64,000 nucleotides of DNA, from contig OMZO01000009.1 in assembly GCA_900315525.1 (NCBI GenBank), positions 1 to 64,000 on the forward strand, given 5' to 3'. This stretch comes from an uncultured Prevotella sp. (GTDB taxonomy: Bacteria; Bacteroidota; Bacteroidia; Bacteroidales; Bacteroidaceae). Position 1 is the first letter of the stretch, and the number at the start of each line of letters is the position of its first letter. The translations under genes were made by a program, and so were the position numbers. Under the pieces are notes generated by a model, which was not told the origin of the DNA, did no database searches, and worked only from the letters and a program-made list of their open reading frames with translations. Shown piece by piece: positions 41,957 to 50,017 of this stretch.

Positions 41957-43556
41957 AACGCTCTATATTATCAGCATTATTGTTGCATTGCCAACAATCA
42001 CCTCGTGCAAAAAAGTTACGAGATTCTTTGGTAGTACTGTATCAGAAAAAGCAACTAAAGAAATTGGTCAGGAAACATCCAAGAGCCTTTCTGAAAAGAC
42101 TCTGAGAAAAATGGATTGGGATGATATTGTAGATTATGTAAAGAAAGAGAATTCTCCTTTGTCAGAAAGCTTAGAAGAACTAGATAAAAAAACGAAGAAG
42201 ATGCTGTTAAATGCATTTCATGATGACGTACGCTTCTTTAATTCATTATTAACTCCTCAGTATAATCTCGTAAATGATTATAAGATTTTTACTAGGAATG
42301 CCCCCAAACTTGCAAATGACATAAACTTCTTGAAGATGTTTGCGAAATCCAAATACGAAGCAAAGAGATTTGGAGCGGTAGACTTGTTTGATAACATTGT
42401 TATTAAAGAGCAAAATGGATTTGTTTTATTCTTGAGAAAAGAAGGACAACAGGAAATCGCTAGGTATAGAGATGGAATCATAGAATTAAGTAATTCATTA
42501 ATAAAAGGATCAAAGATTTCTGAATCATCTTTGCTCAGATATCAATTATTGCCCAATAGTACATATAAGATTAGGGGTAAAGATGGACTCTTATATTTGT
42601 TCAATATTGATAATTATGGAAGAGTTTTAAGTGTAAAAGCTAATTATGTCTCGCCAAATGATATTTCCACTAATATCTTCAATAGAAATTTCGATGTTTA
42701 TTTAGGAAACGAATGGGAAAGTAGTTTAAAGCACCTGAGACAGACATCTAGGGGAAATGATGTTGAGTTGAATGTAGTCTATAAATATGCAGATAATAGT
42801 AATACTCCAAAATATGCGATTATTGAAGCCAATATACGTGGGAAAAGGCAGTTTAAGAACACGTTTGAGAACATAGACAAATCTTCAGGGAGACGCTTTA
42901 CTGTTGCAAGCAATAATGAGATACTTAGAATAAACGGCAAGGCATGCCAACTTTCTGCAGAACAAGAAGCTAAGTTATTAGAAGAGATGAATGCAGATGA
43001 AGGCTTGGCTAAATTGATACACGAAGCTCCTTCATTTAATATCAAAAGATGGATGACTACAAGAAATCATGTGGATGAGTCGTTTATAGTTTTAACTTCA
43101 AAGGGTAGAGTGCCACCCAATGCAAGAACATATGCTGGAAATGTTTACTACTTTAATCCTCATCTTAATTCTGCATTAAAGGCTAGATTAGAAAGAGGTA
43201 AACAATTCGTTTCTCTAAAAAAGGAGATAGGATTGACTTATGATGATTTAATCAAACTGGATAAGATGTATCCCAATGGTGTTCCGTTTAGTAAGGAAGG
43301 ATATCCTGATTTTACGAAAGTGGCTTTTAAAGATAAGAACGGTAATCCGATGCGAGTGAATATTGGTAAGTTGTCTGGCGATAGTAAAAAAGACATTGAA
43401 CGTGCAGAAACAATGTTCAGACAGCAAGGATACGAGTGGCGTGATGGCTTTACGTGGCATCATGAAGAGAACTCTACCATCCTGTTAAGGGTTCCAACGA
43501 TTATTCACCAACTAGTGGATCATGCAGGTGGGATGAGTACATCCCAATTATTATAA
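41940..43556 (+). CDS. lipoprotein with C-terminal WHH-type HNH nuclease domain (candidate toxin)
   Basis: A 538-residue protein. The start has a signal peptide with lipobox ITSC (about Cys23). Residues 30-480 show no motif I know and would be the delivery or structural part. The C-terminus carries W506-H-H508, V518-P, H523 and H528 followed by AGG, matching the HNH/Endo VII fold nuclease class with conserved WHH that is found at the tips of polymorphic toxins. Position of the nuclease at the extreme C-terminus is typical of such toxins. I infer a surface-anchored antibacterial nuclease; a recycling or DNA-scavenging role is the alternative. Confidence 0.72.
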   Translation: MKLLTKTLYIISIIVALPTITSCKKVTRFFGSTVSEKATKEIGQETSKSLSEKTLRKMDWDDIVDYVKKENSPLSESLEELDKKTKKMLLNAFHDDVRFFNSLLTPQYNLVNDYKIFTRNAPKLANDINFLKMFAKSKYEAKRFGAVDLFDNIVIKEQNGFVLFLRKEGQQEIARYRDGIIELSNSLIKGSKISESSLLRYQLLPNSTYKIRGKDGLLYLFNIDNYGRVLSVKANYVSPNDISTNIFNRNFDVYLGNEWESSLKHLRQTSRGNDVELNVVYKYADNSNTPKYAIIEANIRGKRQFKNTFENIDKSSGRRFTVASNNEILRINGKACQLSAEQEAKLLEEMNADEGLAKLIHEAPSFNIKRWMTTRNHVDESFIVLTSKGRVPPNARTYAGNVYYFNPHLNSALKARLERGKQFVSLKKEIGLTYDDLIKLDKMYPNGVPFSKEGYPDFTKVAFKDKNGNPMRVNIGKLSGDSKKDIERAETMFRQQGYEWRDGFTWHHEENSTILLRVPTIIHQLVDHAGGMSTSQLL

Positions 43557-43570
43557 TTGAGCTTTTTGAT

Positions 43571-44236
43571 ATGAAAAAGATTATTATTTACTTTGCAAAT
43601 ACTCTATTTACAATTCTTGTTTACCACTCTGTGTTAGAAATATTCCAAAATAATAAAAGAGGTAGAGTTGTACCAAAATCAAAAGGGGGAATTAACAGGG
43701 AAGGCCGTAATTTTGCAACGATTTGCAGATATCCTTTTCTAGATTGGAATTATGAGGCTATTCAAAATGCTCCCATTTCAATAAAATCTAAAGAGTTGAT
43801 AATTGAAGCTATGAAGAAGACAGGATCACGTTATGTGCCAAAATTTTCATGTCACGGCAAAGTTCGTTTTGATAATGTTGCTCTTTATGGTTTTAAAACT
43901 GTAGTGCCTTCTGATGTTGAATCATACTACAAAATGCTACACGAGGAATACTCTGTGTTACCGTCTGTAAAAGAAAAACTAAAAGTTATTATCCGCAAGA
44001 CGAATTATGAAATCGTTCATAGAGAGTTGTCAAAGGTGTTTGACTTGGAAATAAAGTTTGTCAGAAATCATCTTATCGGAGAGTGTCTAGATATGATCAT
44101 TCATGAAAAAGAGAATGGTGAGATGATATTAGTACCTAAAAATATACACAATGCTCCACAGTATGTACATATAGGGTTTGCGGAAATGATGGCTAAAAAG
44201 CTATTAGACAAGGAGGTTGTTAATTTGAATGAATGA
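43571..44236 (+). CDS. protein with degenerate HNH-like C-terminus, in immunity position
   Basis: A 221-residue protein with an N-terminal hydrophobic segment (about 2-20). Its C-terminus repeats the spacing of the upstream nuclease: H178, V188-P189, H193 and H200-I-G match H508, V518-P519, H523 and H528 of the WHH domain (15 residues between the first two His in both). The Trp and the first His of WHH are replaced by Ile. It lies 14 nt after the candidate toxin, where an immunity gene is expected. It could be a second nuclease, a dead decoy or an immunity protein derived from the toxin. Confidence 0.6.
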   Translation: MKKIIIYFANTLFTILVYHSVLEIFQNNKRGRVVPKSKGGINREGRNFATICRYPFLDWNYEAIQNAPISIKSKELIIEAMKKTGSRYVPKFSCHGKVRFDNVALYGFKTVVPSDVESYYKMLHEEYSVLPSVKEKLKVIIRKTNYEIVHRELSKVFDLEIKFVRNHLIGECLDMIIHEKENGEMILVPKNIHNAPQYVHIGFAEMMAKKLLDKEVVNLNE

Positions 44237-44401
44237 GCGACATAATAGTTTTATAGCCATTATTCTAATCCCTTTGTTTTGCACCCACTAGTGAATCGGA
44301 AGTAGTTATCCTAATCAGCCTTACTCTAATCGGAAAAGTCTGCATCTGTGAGAAGAGCATATTGATCCAACTTTTCTGCCAATTGCTCATTTATCATTGG
44401 T

Positions 44402-44437
44402 TACGCAGGATTTCTGCGTACCTAATGTCTATTTTTG
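44402..44437 (+). promoter_or_regulatory. promoter with palindrome (operator B)
   Basis: TACGCA-ggatttc-TGCGTA (44402-44420) precedes the -7 box TATTTTTG (44430-44437), again 19 bp from palindrome centre to box. The 15-bp core is identical to operator A at 39505-39519. Confidence 0.75.
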
Positions 44438-44460
44438 CGGAGTAATACAATTATATTTCA

Positions 44461-44823
44461 ATGGGAAAAACGATGGACTATTCTTCGATAGAGGAAATCA
44501 TGTGCAAGCAGGAAGGGCTTCATTTAGATAAAAATGAAGTACTTGATATTCTTAAAGGCGATTACGCATTCGTAAGTGTTCGCGGAATTGGAGGCAAACA
44601 AATCAGATTTGTGGATGCAATGGACAAGCTACCATTACTATTCTTTAAAAAGGTTTTGATTTTGGTGGAGTTTAATGAGTGCTGTGCTCCTCTCTTTTCG
44701 GAAATCGACCTCCTATCTAGGCGTTTCACACCTGAACAATGCTCTATTGGTTTTTCAGAAATAGCTTGTAATATTTATGAGCGTCATGAGGGAATAACAT
44801 TGAAAATGCTATATAAAATTTGA
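44461..44823 (+). CDS. 120-residue protein of unknown function
   Basis: A small soluble protein, mixed alpha/beta, with a short hydrophobic strand region (LLFFKKVLILVEF). There is no signal peptide or known motif. It is the first gene behind operator B and is followed after 26 nt by a small membrane protein. Its size and place 225 bp downstream of the nuclease pair would fit an immunity protein, but it has its own promoter and no other support. Confidence 0.55.
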   Translation: MGKTMDYSSIEEIMCKQEGLHLDKNEVLDILKGDYAFVSVRGIGGKQIRFVDAMDKLPLLFFKKVLILVEFNECCAPLFSEIDLLSRRFTPEQCSIGFSEIACNIYERHEGITLKMLYKI

Positions 44824-44849
44824 ATGTCTAACAAGAAAACAAAAGAATT

Positions 44850-45167
44850 ATGATGAGTTTAAATCAGACTATATGGGACGAAACGATTCCCATGTGTACA
44901 GTTTTCTCGGTGATTCTAACCTTAGAATTGTTTGCATTATTTATGATGGCAAAAGGCTTATTGAAGTTCGATGTGCCCAAATGGGAACCAATGGTCTTAT
45001 TATGCCTTTTACCAGTGTGGATAGGAATCCTGATGGCATTATCAAGGACAATCGCTGGATCATACATTATTCTTTACTTGTCTGTGATTCTCTATCTGTC
45101 GTTGTGCACGTTGATTGGTTCAAGTCGTTTTAGAAAATGGTATATAGAGCATGAAAAGAATAGCTAA
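44850..45167 (+). CDS. small three-helix membrane protein
   Basis: A 105-residue protein with three or four membrane segments (about 16-36, 46-64 and 70-92) and a basic C-terminal tail. It overlaps the next gene by 17 nt. Unknown family. As with the gene at 39568, it is a short membrane protein close behind a palindrome-controlled promoter. Confidence 0.6.
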   Translation: MMSLNQTIWDETIPMCTVFSVILTLELFALFMMAKGLLKFDVPKWEPMVLLCLLPVWIGILMALSRTIAGSYIILYLSVILYLSLCTLIGSSRFRKWYIEHEKNS

Positions 45168-45825
45168 ACCGACTCATGATGTAAGAGAGATAGAGAAATG
45201 TATCGTTAAGCTATACGAAAAGGGAGCAAACGATGATAAGACCTCAGATGAAATAGAATCTCTGTTGATGGAGCGATGGAGGCTGATGCATCGAAGCATC
45301 GTCTGGGATGATGACTTCATCGCAAAGTTGGTGGCCATGAACGAGAAGATGAAACAGACGCTTATCGATATGCGAAATCTGACATTCGATACGTATAATC
45401 ATTTGTTGGCTAATTGTCCTGACGATAAAGAGTTCGATGTGACAGGCCGTCTCTTTGTCGACGATATGGAGATGGAGGGATGGAAGTATGGTATCCATAT
45501 GAGTGACTACCTTTCTGAGATTCTTCAGACGCCTGAATACTCTGGTCTTTATAGATACGGTGTGGCCCATGAAGTGATATTCGAATCAGCAGACAGGCCT
45601 TACGGAATAAACGAGAATAACACAGAGATGAATATGCTCTATATGGCTGAACTGCCTGAGAATTGGAATGAACATATGGATCGCGAGAAGACGGCAAATC
45701 TGAACATCATCTATGGCGTTCACAACATGATAGACCATTGCCACTGGACGCTTCAGGATCTGATCAACGTGAAGTCGTATAAGTCGAAAATCGAGGTGGA
45801 ATATCGCAATAAAAGGGAGCGATGA
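45151..45825 (+). CDS. 224-residue soluble protein of unknown function
   Basis: A cytoplasmic protein with a helical N-terminal third and a region FDVTGRLFVDDMEMEGW followed by a Tyr- and Met-rich segment. The C-terminal part (IIYGVHNMIDHCHWTLQDLI) carries two His and one Cys that could bind metal. It is the third gene of the operator B unit and lies 16 nt before the WYL regulator. No family recognised. Confidence 0.6.
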   Translation: MKRIAKPTHDVREIEKCIVKLYEKGANDDKTSDEIESLLMERWRLMHRSIVWDDDFIAKLVAMNEKMKQTLIDMRNLTFDTYNHLLANCPDDKEFDVTGRLFVDDMEMEGWKYGIHMSDYLSEILQTPEYSGLYRYGVAHEVIFESADRPYGINENNTEMNMLYMAELPENWNEHMDREKTANLNIIYGVHNMIDHCHWTLQDLINVKSYKSKIEVEYRNKRER

Positions 45826-45841
45826 TGCGTTATAATAATGT

Positions 45842-46750
45842 ATGAAGGATCAGTTTAAGAAATATCTTTGGATTCTCGATCTGCTGTTGAGCACGAATGG
45901 CATTACATTCAAGGAAATAGCAGAGCGATGGAAGTACTCGTCGCTGAACCATCGGAAGACCACGTTGGCCAAACGAACCTTTGATGATTATCGTCGTGCC
46001 ATCGAGGAGACGTTTGATATTGATATCATTTGCGATGCGTCGCGAGGCTATCAGTATAGGATAGACAATGCCCGTAGCCTCTCGAGTGATCGTATCAAGC
46101 ATTGGCTGCTTAGTTCATTTGCCGTGAACAATATCCTTCAAGGCAGTCGTCGACTCAGTGAGAGGATTATCTATGAGGATATACCTTCAGGCAACGACTA
46201 TCTGTTGGAGGTTGTCAAGGCGATGCAGGAGGATAAGGTCGTCAAAGTGGAATATGACAACTTCTTCGAGAAGGGTATCAAAACGCTGCTGATTGAACCT
46301 TACTGCGTCAAAGTGTTCCGCCAGCGATGGTATCTGGTGGGTAAGGCTAAAGGCGAGAAGGCTATTTGGCGCTGGGCACTTGATAGATTCCTATCAATCG
46401 AAACGACAGATAAAAAGTTTCGCTTGCCCAAGGATTTCTCAGCAGAAATCTATTTCAAGGATGCCTTTGGCGTGATTGTCGATCCTGAGGAATGTCCTGT
46501 AGAGACCATCCGGATTAAGGTTTTCTGCGAGAATCATCGTGACGATTATCTGCGACACTTGCCGCTTCACTCGTCTCAACGCGAGGTTGAGAGAGGTGAA
46601 GGATATACCATCTTTGAACTGCGCGTGCGTCCAGCCTATGATTTCTGTCAAGAGCTGTTGTCATACGGCGAAGAGGTTGAGGTGTTGTCACCCCAGTATG
46701 TGCGTGACTATCTGGCAGAGAGAATCAAGAAGAGTTTGGCGCACTATTGA
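45842..46750 (+). CDS. WYL-domain transcriptional regulator
   Basis: A 302-residue protein. The N-terminus is a winged-helix-like HTH (LDLLLSTNGITFKEIAERW and RTFDDYRRAIEE). The WYL domain follows at about 110-190 with the signature R-W163-Y164-L165-V-G. The C-terminal 80 residues resemble the WCX dimer extension. WYL regulators such as BrxR and CapW repress defence operons by binding inverted repeats at promoters. It ends the operator B operon, so it may regulate its own promoter and operator A through the shared palindrome. That link is an inference. Confidence 0.88.
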   Translation: MKDQFKKYLWILDLLLSTNGITFKEIAERWKYSSLNHRKTTLAKRTFDDYRRAIEETFDIDIICDASRGYQYRIDNARSLSSDRIKHWLLSSFAVNNILQGSRRLSERIIYEDIPSGNDYLLEVVKAMQEDKVVKVEYDNFFEKGIKTLLIEPYCVKVFRQRWYLVGKAKGEKAIWRWALDRFLSIETTDKKFRLPKDFSAEIYFKDAFGVIVDPEECPVETIRIKVFCENHRDDYLRHLPLHSSQREVERGEGYTIFELRVRPAYDFCQELLSYGEEVEVLSPQYVRDYLAERIKKSLAHY

Positions 46751-46830
46751 AATCATGAAAAAGGAAGAATCCGTGTAGATGCTTATGAGTTAGAATTTGT
46801 GAAAATGGTTGGGCTTTGAAGAAAAAGTGT

Positions 46831-46838
46831 TACCTTTG
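46831..46838 (+). promoter_or_regulatory. promoter of the transporter gene, TACCTTTG
   Basis: This box lies within the frame upstream of the transporter, which argues for the ATG at 46849 rather than the TTG at 46816. Confidence 0.55.
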
Positions 46839-46848
46839 TAGCCTAATT

Positions 46849-47808
46849 ATGAGTATAAAGCAATTTGTGAAGGACTGGACGTTGCCTGTGGCTATCGCTG
46901 TGGGTACGATAGTCTATCTCACGTTCTATTTTGTTCCTCAGCTTGATGCGGCGGGCGAAACGCTGGGTGCTGTTGTCGATACCATCTTTCCCATGATGGT
47001 GTTCTGCACGTTGTTTTCCACTTTCTGCCGTATCGATTTCCATCAGATGAAGCCCCATCGCTGGCATGTGGGTGTATTGCTGGCTCAGGTGTTGCTTGTA
47101 GCGCTTAATGTGTGGATTATCTTCTGTGTTGAGGCTAGTTTCGAACAAAAGATTCTTTGGGAGAGCGTGCTTACCTGTATCATCGGCCCTGCGGCAACAG
47201 CTGCTCCTGTGGTTACGGCGAAGATTGGGGGGAATATCAATACGATGACGGCCTTTGTCGTCCTCTCCTCGTTTGCTTCGGCCTTGATGATTCCTGCTGT
47301 GTTCCCATTACTCGAGCGCGGCAGCCATCTGTCATTCTGGAGTGCCTTTCTGATTATCCTTCAGAAGTTGGCTATGGTGCTGATTGCACCGCTGGCTCTC
47401 GGCTGGTATATGCAGCACTTTGCCAAGCGTGTCTGTGCCTGGATCGTGTCCATCCCCGACCTCTCGTTCTATCTCTGGTCTGTGCAGCTCAGCGTCACCT
47501 CGGGCGTCACCGTGCGTAACATCGTGCATAGTGATGCCGGACTGCCTGTGTTGCTCATGATTGCCACGATGAGTCTTATCCTCTGTTTCGTTCTCTTCCT
47601 GGTGGGACGCAGTATCGGCCGTCACTTGGGGGATGAGATAGATGGCGGGCAGGCTCTGTTCCAGAAGAATACGGCCCTTAGCATCTGGGTGGCTTATACC
47701 TATCTGAATCCTGTCGCCTCCGTCGGTGCAGGCTGTTATGTGCTCTGGCAGAACATCATCAACAGCCTAGAACTCTGGGAGTATCGCAAGAAGAATCCTC
47801 ATTATTAA
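46849..47808 (+). CDS. BASS-family (bile acid:Na+ symporter-like) membrane transporter
   Basis: With the start at 46849 it has 319 residues and nine or ten membrane segments. The pattern TCIIGPAATAAPVVTAKIGGN and late ALFQKNTALSIWVAYTYLNP correspond to the crossover helices of the BASS/ArsB-like fold. Bacteroidetes members are usually annotated only as transporters; the solute is not known. It restarts core-type sequence after the accessory region. Confidence 0.75.
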   Translation: MSIKQFVKDWTLPVAIAVGTIVYLTFYFVPQLDAAGETLGAVVDTIFPMMVFCTLFSTFCRIDFHQMKPHRWHVGVLLAQVLLVALNVWIIFCVEASFEQKILWESVLTCIIGPAATAAPVVTAKIGGNINTMTAFVVLSSFASALMIPAVFPLLERGSHLSFWSAFLIILQKLAMVLIAPLALGWYMQHFAKRVCAWIVSIPDLSFYLWSVQLSVTSGVTVRNIVHSDAGLPVLLMIATMSLILCFVLFLVGRSIGRHLGDEIDGGQALFQKNTALSIWVAYTYLNPVASVGAGCYVLWQNIINSLELWEYRKKNPHY

Positions 47809-47827
47809 TCACATAAAAAAATCGTAG

Positions 47828-49951
47828 ATGATGAAATTATCTAAGACATTGGTAGTTATTGGCGTAGCATCGGCAACGATGCAGATGTCATCTTGTCAGC
47901 AGGCACAGAAGGAGAATCCGCTTCTGGTGGAGAGTGGATTGCCCTTTGGCGCCCCCGACTTCAACAAGATTCAGACATCGGATTATCTGCCAGCCTTTGA
48001 GCTGGCTATCCAGCAGCAGCGCGAGAACATTGCGAAGATTGTGGAGTCGAAGGATTCTGCGACCTTCGAGAATACCATCCTGGCGCTTGAGGAGAGTGGA
48101 CGGTTGCTCGACCGTGTCTCTCGTGTGTTCTTTGCCTTGACGGAGGCTGACAAGACGCCCGAACTGGGTGAGATTGAGAAGAAGGTGCAGCCGATGCTGA
48201 CGGAACTGGAGAACGAGATATCGTTCAACAAACCTCTCTTTGAGCGTATCCGTCAGGTCTATGACAAGCAGCACGATGCCCTGACGGGGGAGGACCAGAA
48301 ACTCTTGGAGGAGACCTATAAGGAGTTCGTGCGTAAGGGTGCTCTCTTGTCTGAGGACAAGATGGAGCGGATGAAGGCCATCAACCTGCGTATCTCTGAC
48401 CTTCAGCAGCAGTGGGGCGACCAGTTGCAGGCTGCCACCAACGATGCAGTGGTGTGGGTCGATAAGAAGGAAAATCTGGCAGGACTCAGTGAGGCTGATA
48501 TCGCTCAGTGTCAGAAAGATGCGGAGAGTAGGGGAGGTAAGGCACCCTATGCGATTGTCATCGTGAACACCACGCAGCAGGCGATTCTCACCAACCTCGA
48601 CAACCGCGACCTGCGTAAGAAGGTCTTTGAGGCTTCCATCCATCGTGCTGATGGTACGAACAGCCACAACACCTTCCCCATCGTCGTGGAGATTGCCAAA
48701 CTGAGGGCTGAGCAGGCTGCGTTGATGGGCTATCCCAACTATGCCTCCTACTCGTTGGAGCGCACGATGGCTAAGACTCCTGAGAATGTCTATGCCTTCC
48801 TGAAGAGCCTGATTGCCCAGTACAGACCGAAGGCTGACGCTGAGACGAAGGCCATCGAGGACTTTGCCCGTAAGACGGCTGGCGCAGACTTCCAACTGCA
48901 GCCGTATGACCGTTTCTACTATTCGGCCAAGATGAAGAAGGAGTTGCTGAACATCTCCGAAGATGAGGTGAAGCCTTATTTCAATGTCGATAGTGTGTTG
49001 CTCAATGGTGTGTTCTATGCTGCCAGCCGTGTGTATGGTCTGACATTCAAGGAGCGTGATGACATCCCTACCTATCATCCAGACATGAAAGCTTTCGAGG
49101 TTATCGACAAGGATGGTCAGCCGAAGGCACTCTTCTATTGTGACTATTTCCGTCGTCCTACGAAACGAGGTGGTGCCTGGATGGATGGTTTTGCCAAGCA
49201 GAGCCGTCAGTGGAATCAGTTGCCTATTATCTTTAATGTATGCAATAGCGCGAAAGCGCCAGAAGGCCAGCCCTCGCTGTTGACATGGGATGAAGTGACG
49301 ACGATGTTCCATGAGTTTGGTCATGCTCTGCATGGTATCCTCTCTGACTGCCAGTACAATAGCCTGAGTGGTACCAGCGTGGCTCGCGACTTTGTGGAGA
49401 TGCCGTCGCAGTTTAATGAGTCATTTGCTTCTATCCCAGAGATCTTTGACCACTATGCGCTCCACTATAAGACGGGTGAGCCTATGCCTGCTGACCTGAA
49501 GGCGCGTATGCTGAAGAGCATCAACTTCCAGCCCTGCTACGCTTTAGGCGAGAATCTCGCTGCCACCTGTCTTGATATGGCTTGGCACATGTTGCCCGCC
49601 GACAAGATCCCAACAGCAGAGAAGGCTGCTCAGTTTGAGACGGACGCTCTTGCTGAGATTGGTCTCTTGGATGCACAAATCCCGCCACGTTACTCGACGA
49701 GTTATTTCAATCACGTCTGGGGTAGTGGCTATGCCGCTGGTTACTACAGTTATCTGTGGACCGAGGTGCTGGCTGTGAATATCGCCGATGTCTTTGCTCA
49801 GCGCGGTGCCTTGAAGCCAGAGACGGGTCAGGCTATGCGTGACAAGATCCTGAGCCGAGGTAATACTGGTGACTTGATGCAGATGTTTACAGACTTCACA
49901 GGTATGCAACAGCCAGATGCTTCGAGTCTGCTGAAAGCCCGTGGGCTTTGA
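47828..49951 (+). CDS. dcp: M3-family peptidyl-dipeptidase, exported
   Basis: A 707-residue zinc metallopeptidase of the thimet oligopeptidase/Dcp family. A signal peptide with lipobox-like SSC (about Cys23) suggests a periplasmic lipoprotein. The zinc motif H495-E-F-G-H499-ALH is intact, and the downstream PSQFNESFA region carries the family Glu. Dcp removes dipeptides from peptide C-termini. A second ATG three bases downstream is an equally good start. It lies 19 nt behind the transporter. Confidence 0.93.
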   Translation: MMKLSKTLVVIGVASATMQMSSCQQAQKENPLLVESGLPFGAPDFNKIQTSDYLPAFELAIQQQRENIAKIVESKDSATFENTILALEESGRLLDRVSRVFFALTEADKTPELGEIEKKVQPMLTELENEISFNKPLFERIRQVYDKQHDALTGEDQKLLEETYKEFVRKGALLSEDKMERMKAINLRISDLQQQWGDQLQAATNDAVVWVDKKENLAGLSEADIAQCQKDAESRGGKAPYAIVIVNTTQQAILTNLDNRDLRKKVFEASIHRADGTNSHNTFPIVVEIAKLRAEQAALMGYPNYASYSLERTMAKTPENVYAFLKSLIAQYRPKADAETKAIEDFARKTAGADFQLQPYDRFYYSAKMKKELLNISEDEVKPYFNVDSVLLNGVFYAASRVYGLTFKERDDIPTYHPDMKAFEVIDKDGQPKALFYCDYFRRPTKRGGAWMDGFAKQSRQWNQLPIIFNVCNSAKAPEGQPSLLTWDEVTTMFHEFGHALHGILSDCQYNSLSGTSVARDFVEMPSQFNESFASIPEIFDHYALHYKTGEPMPADLKARMLKSINFQPCYALGENLAATCLDMAWHMLPADKIPTAEKAAQFETDALAEIGLLDAQIPPRYSTSYFNHVWGSGYAAGYYSYLWTEVLAVNIADVFAQRGALKPETGQAMRDKILSRGNTGDLMQMFTDFTGMQQPDASSLLKARGL

Positions 49952-49967
49952 TACTTAACTCAAAAAA

Positions 49968-50002
49968 AGAGGCTCCAGACAAACGTCCGGAGCCTCTTTT
50001 TG
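49968..50002. terminator. bidirectional terminator between dcp and the GH51 gene
   Basis: AGAGGCTCC-a-GAC (49968-49980) pairs with GTC-c-GGAGCCTCT (49985-49997), flanked by A-run on the left and T-run on the right, serving both convergent genes. Confidence 0.92.
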
Positions 50003-50017
50003 ATTGTACTAACCTTA

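Noticed and set aside
44261..44290. Third copy of the CCCTTTGTTT hairpin motif at 44268
   Set aside because: Only the 13-base AATCCCTTTGTTT half matches and there is no inverted partner, so it is not counted with the sites at 6410 and 39194.
47888..49333. 481-codon frame on the minus strand of dcp
   Set aside because: It is antisense to a clear metallopeptidase gene with an intact zinc motif, and its composition (His, Leu and Arg rich) is that of a shadow frame.
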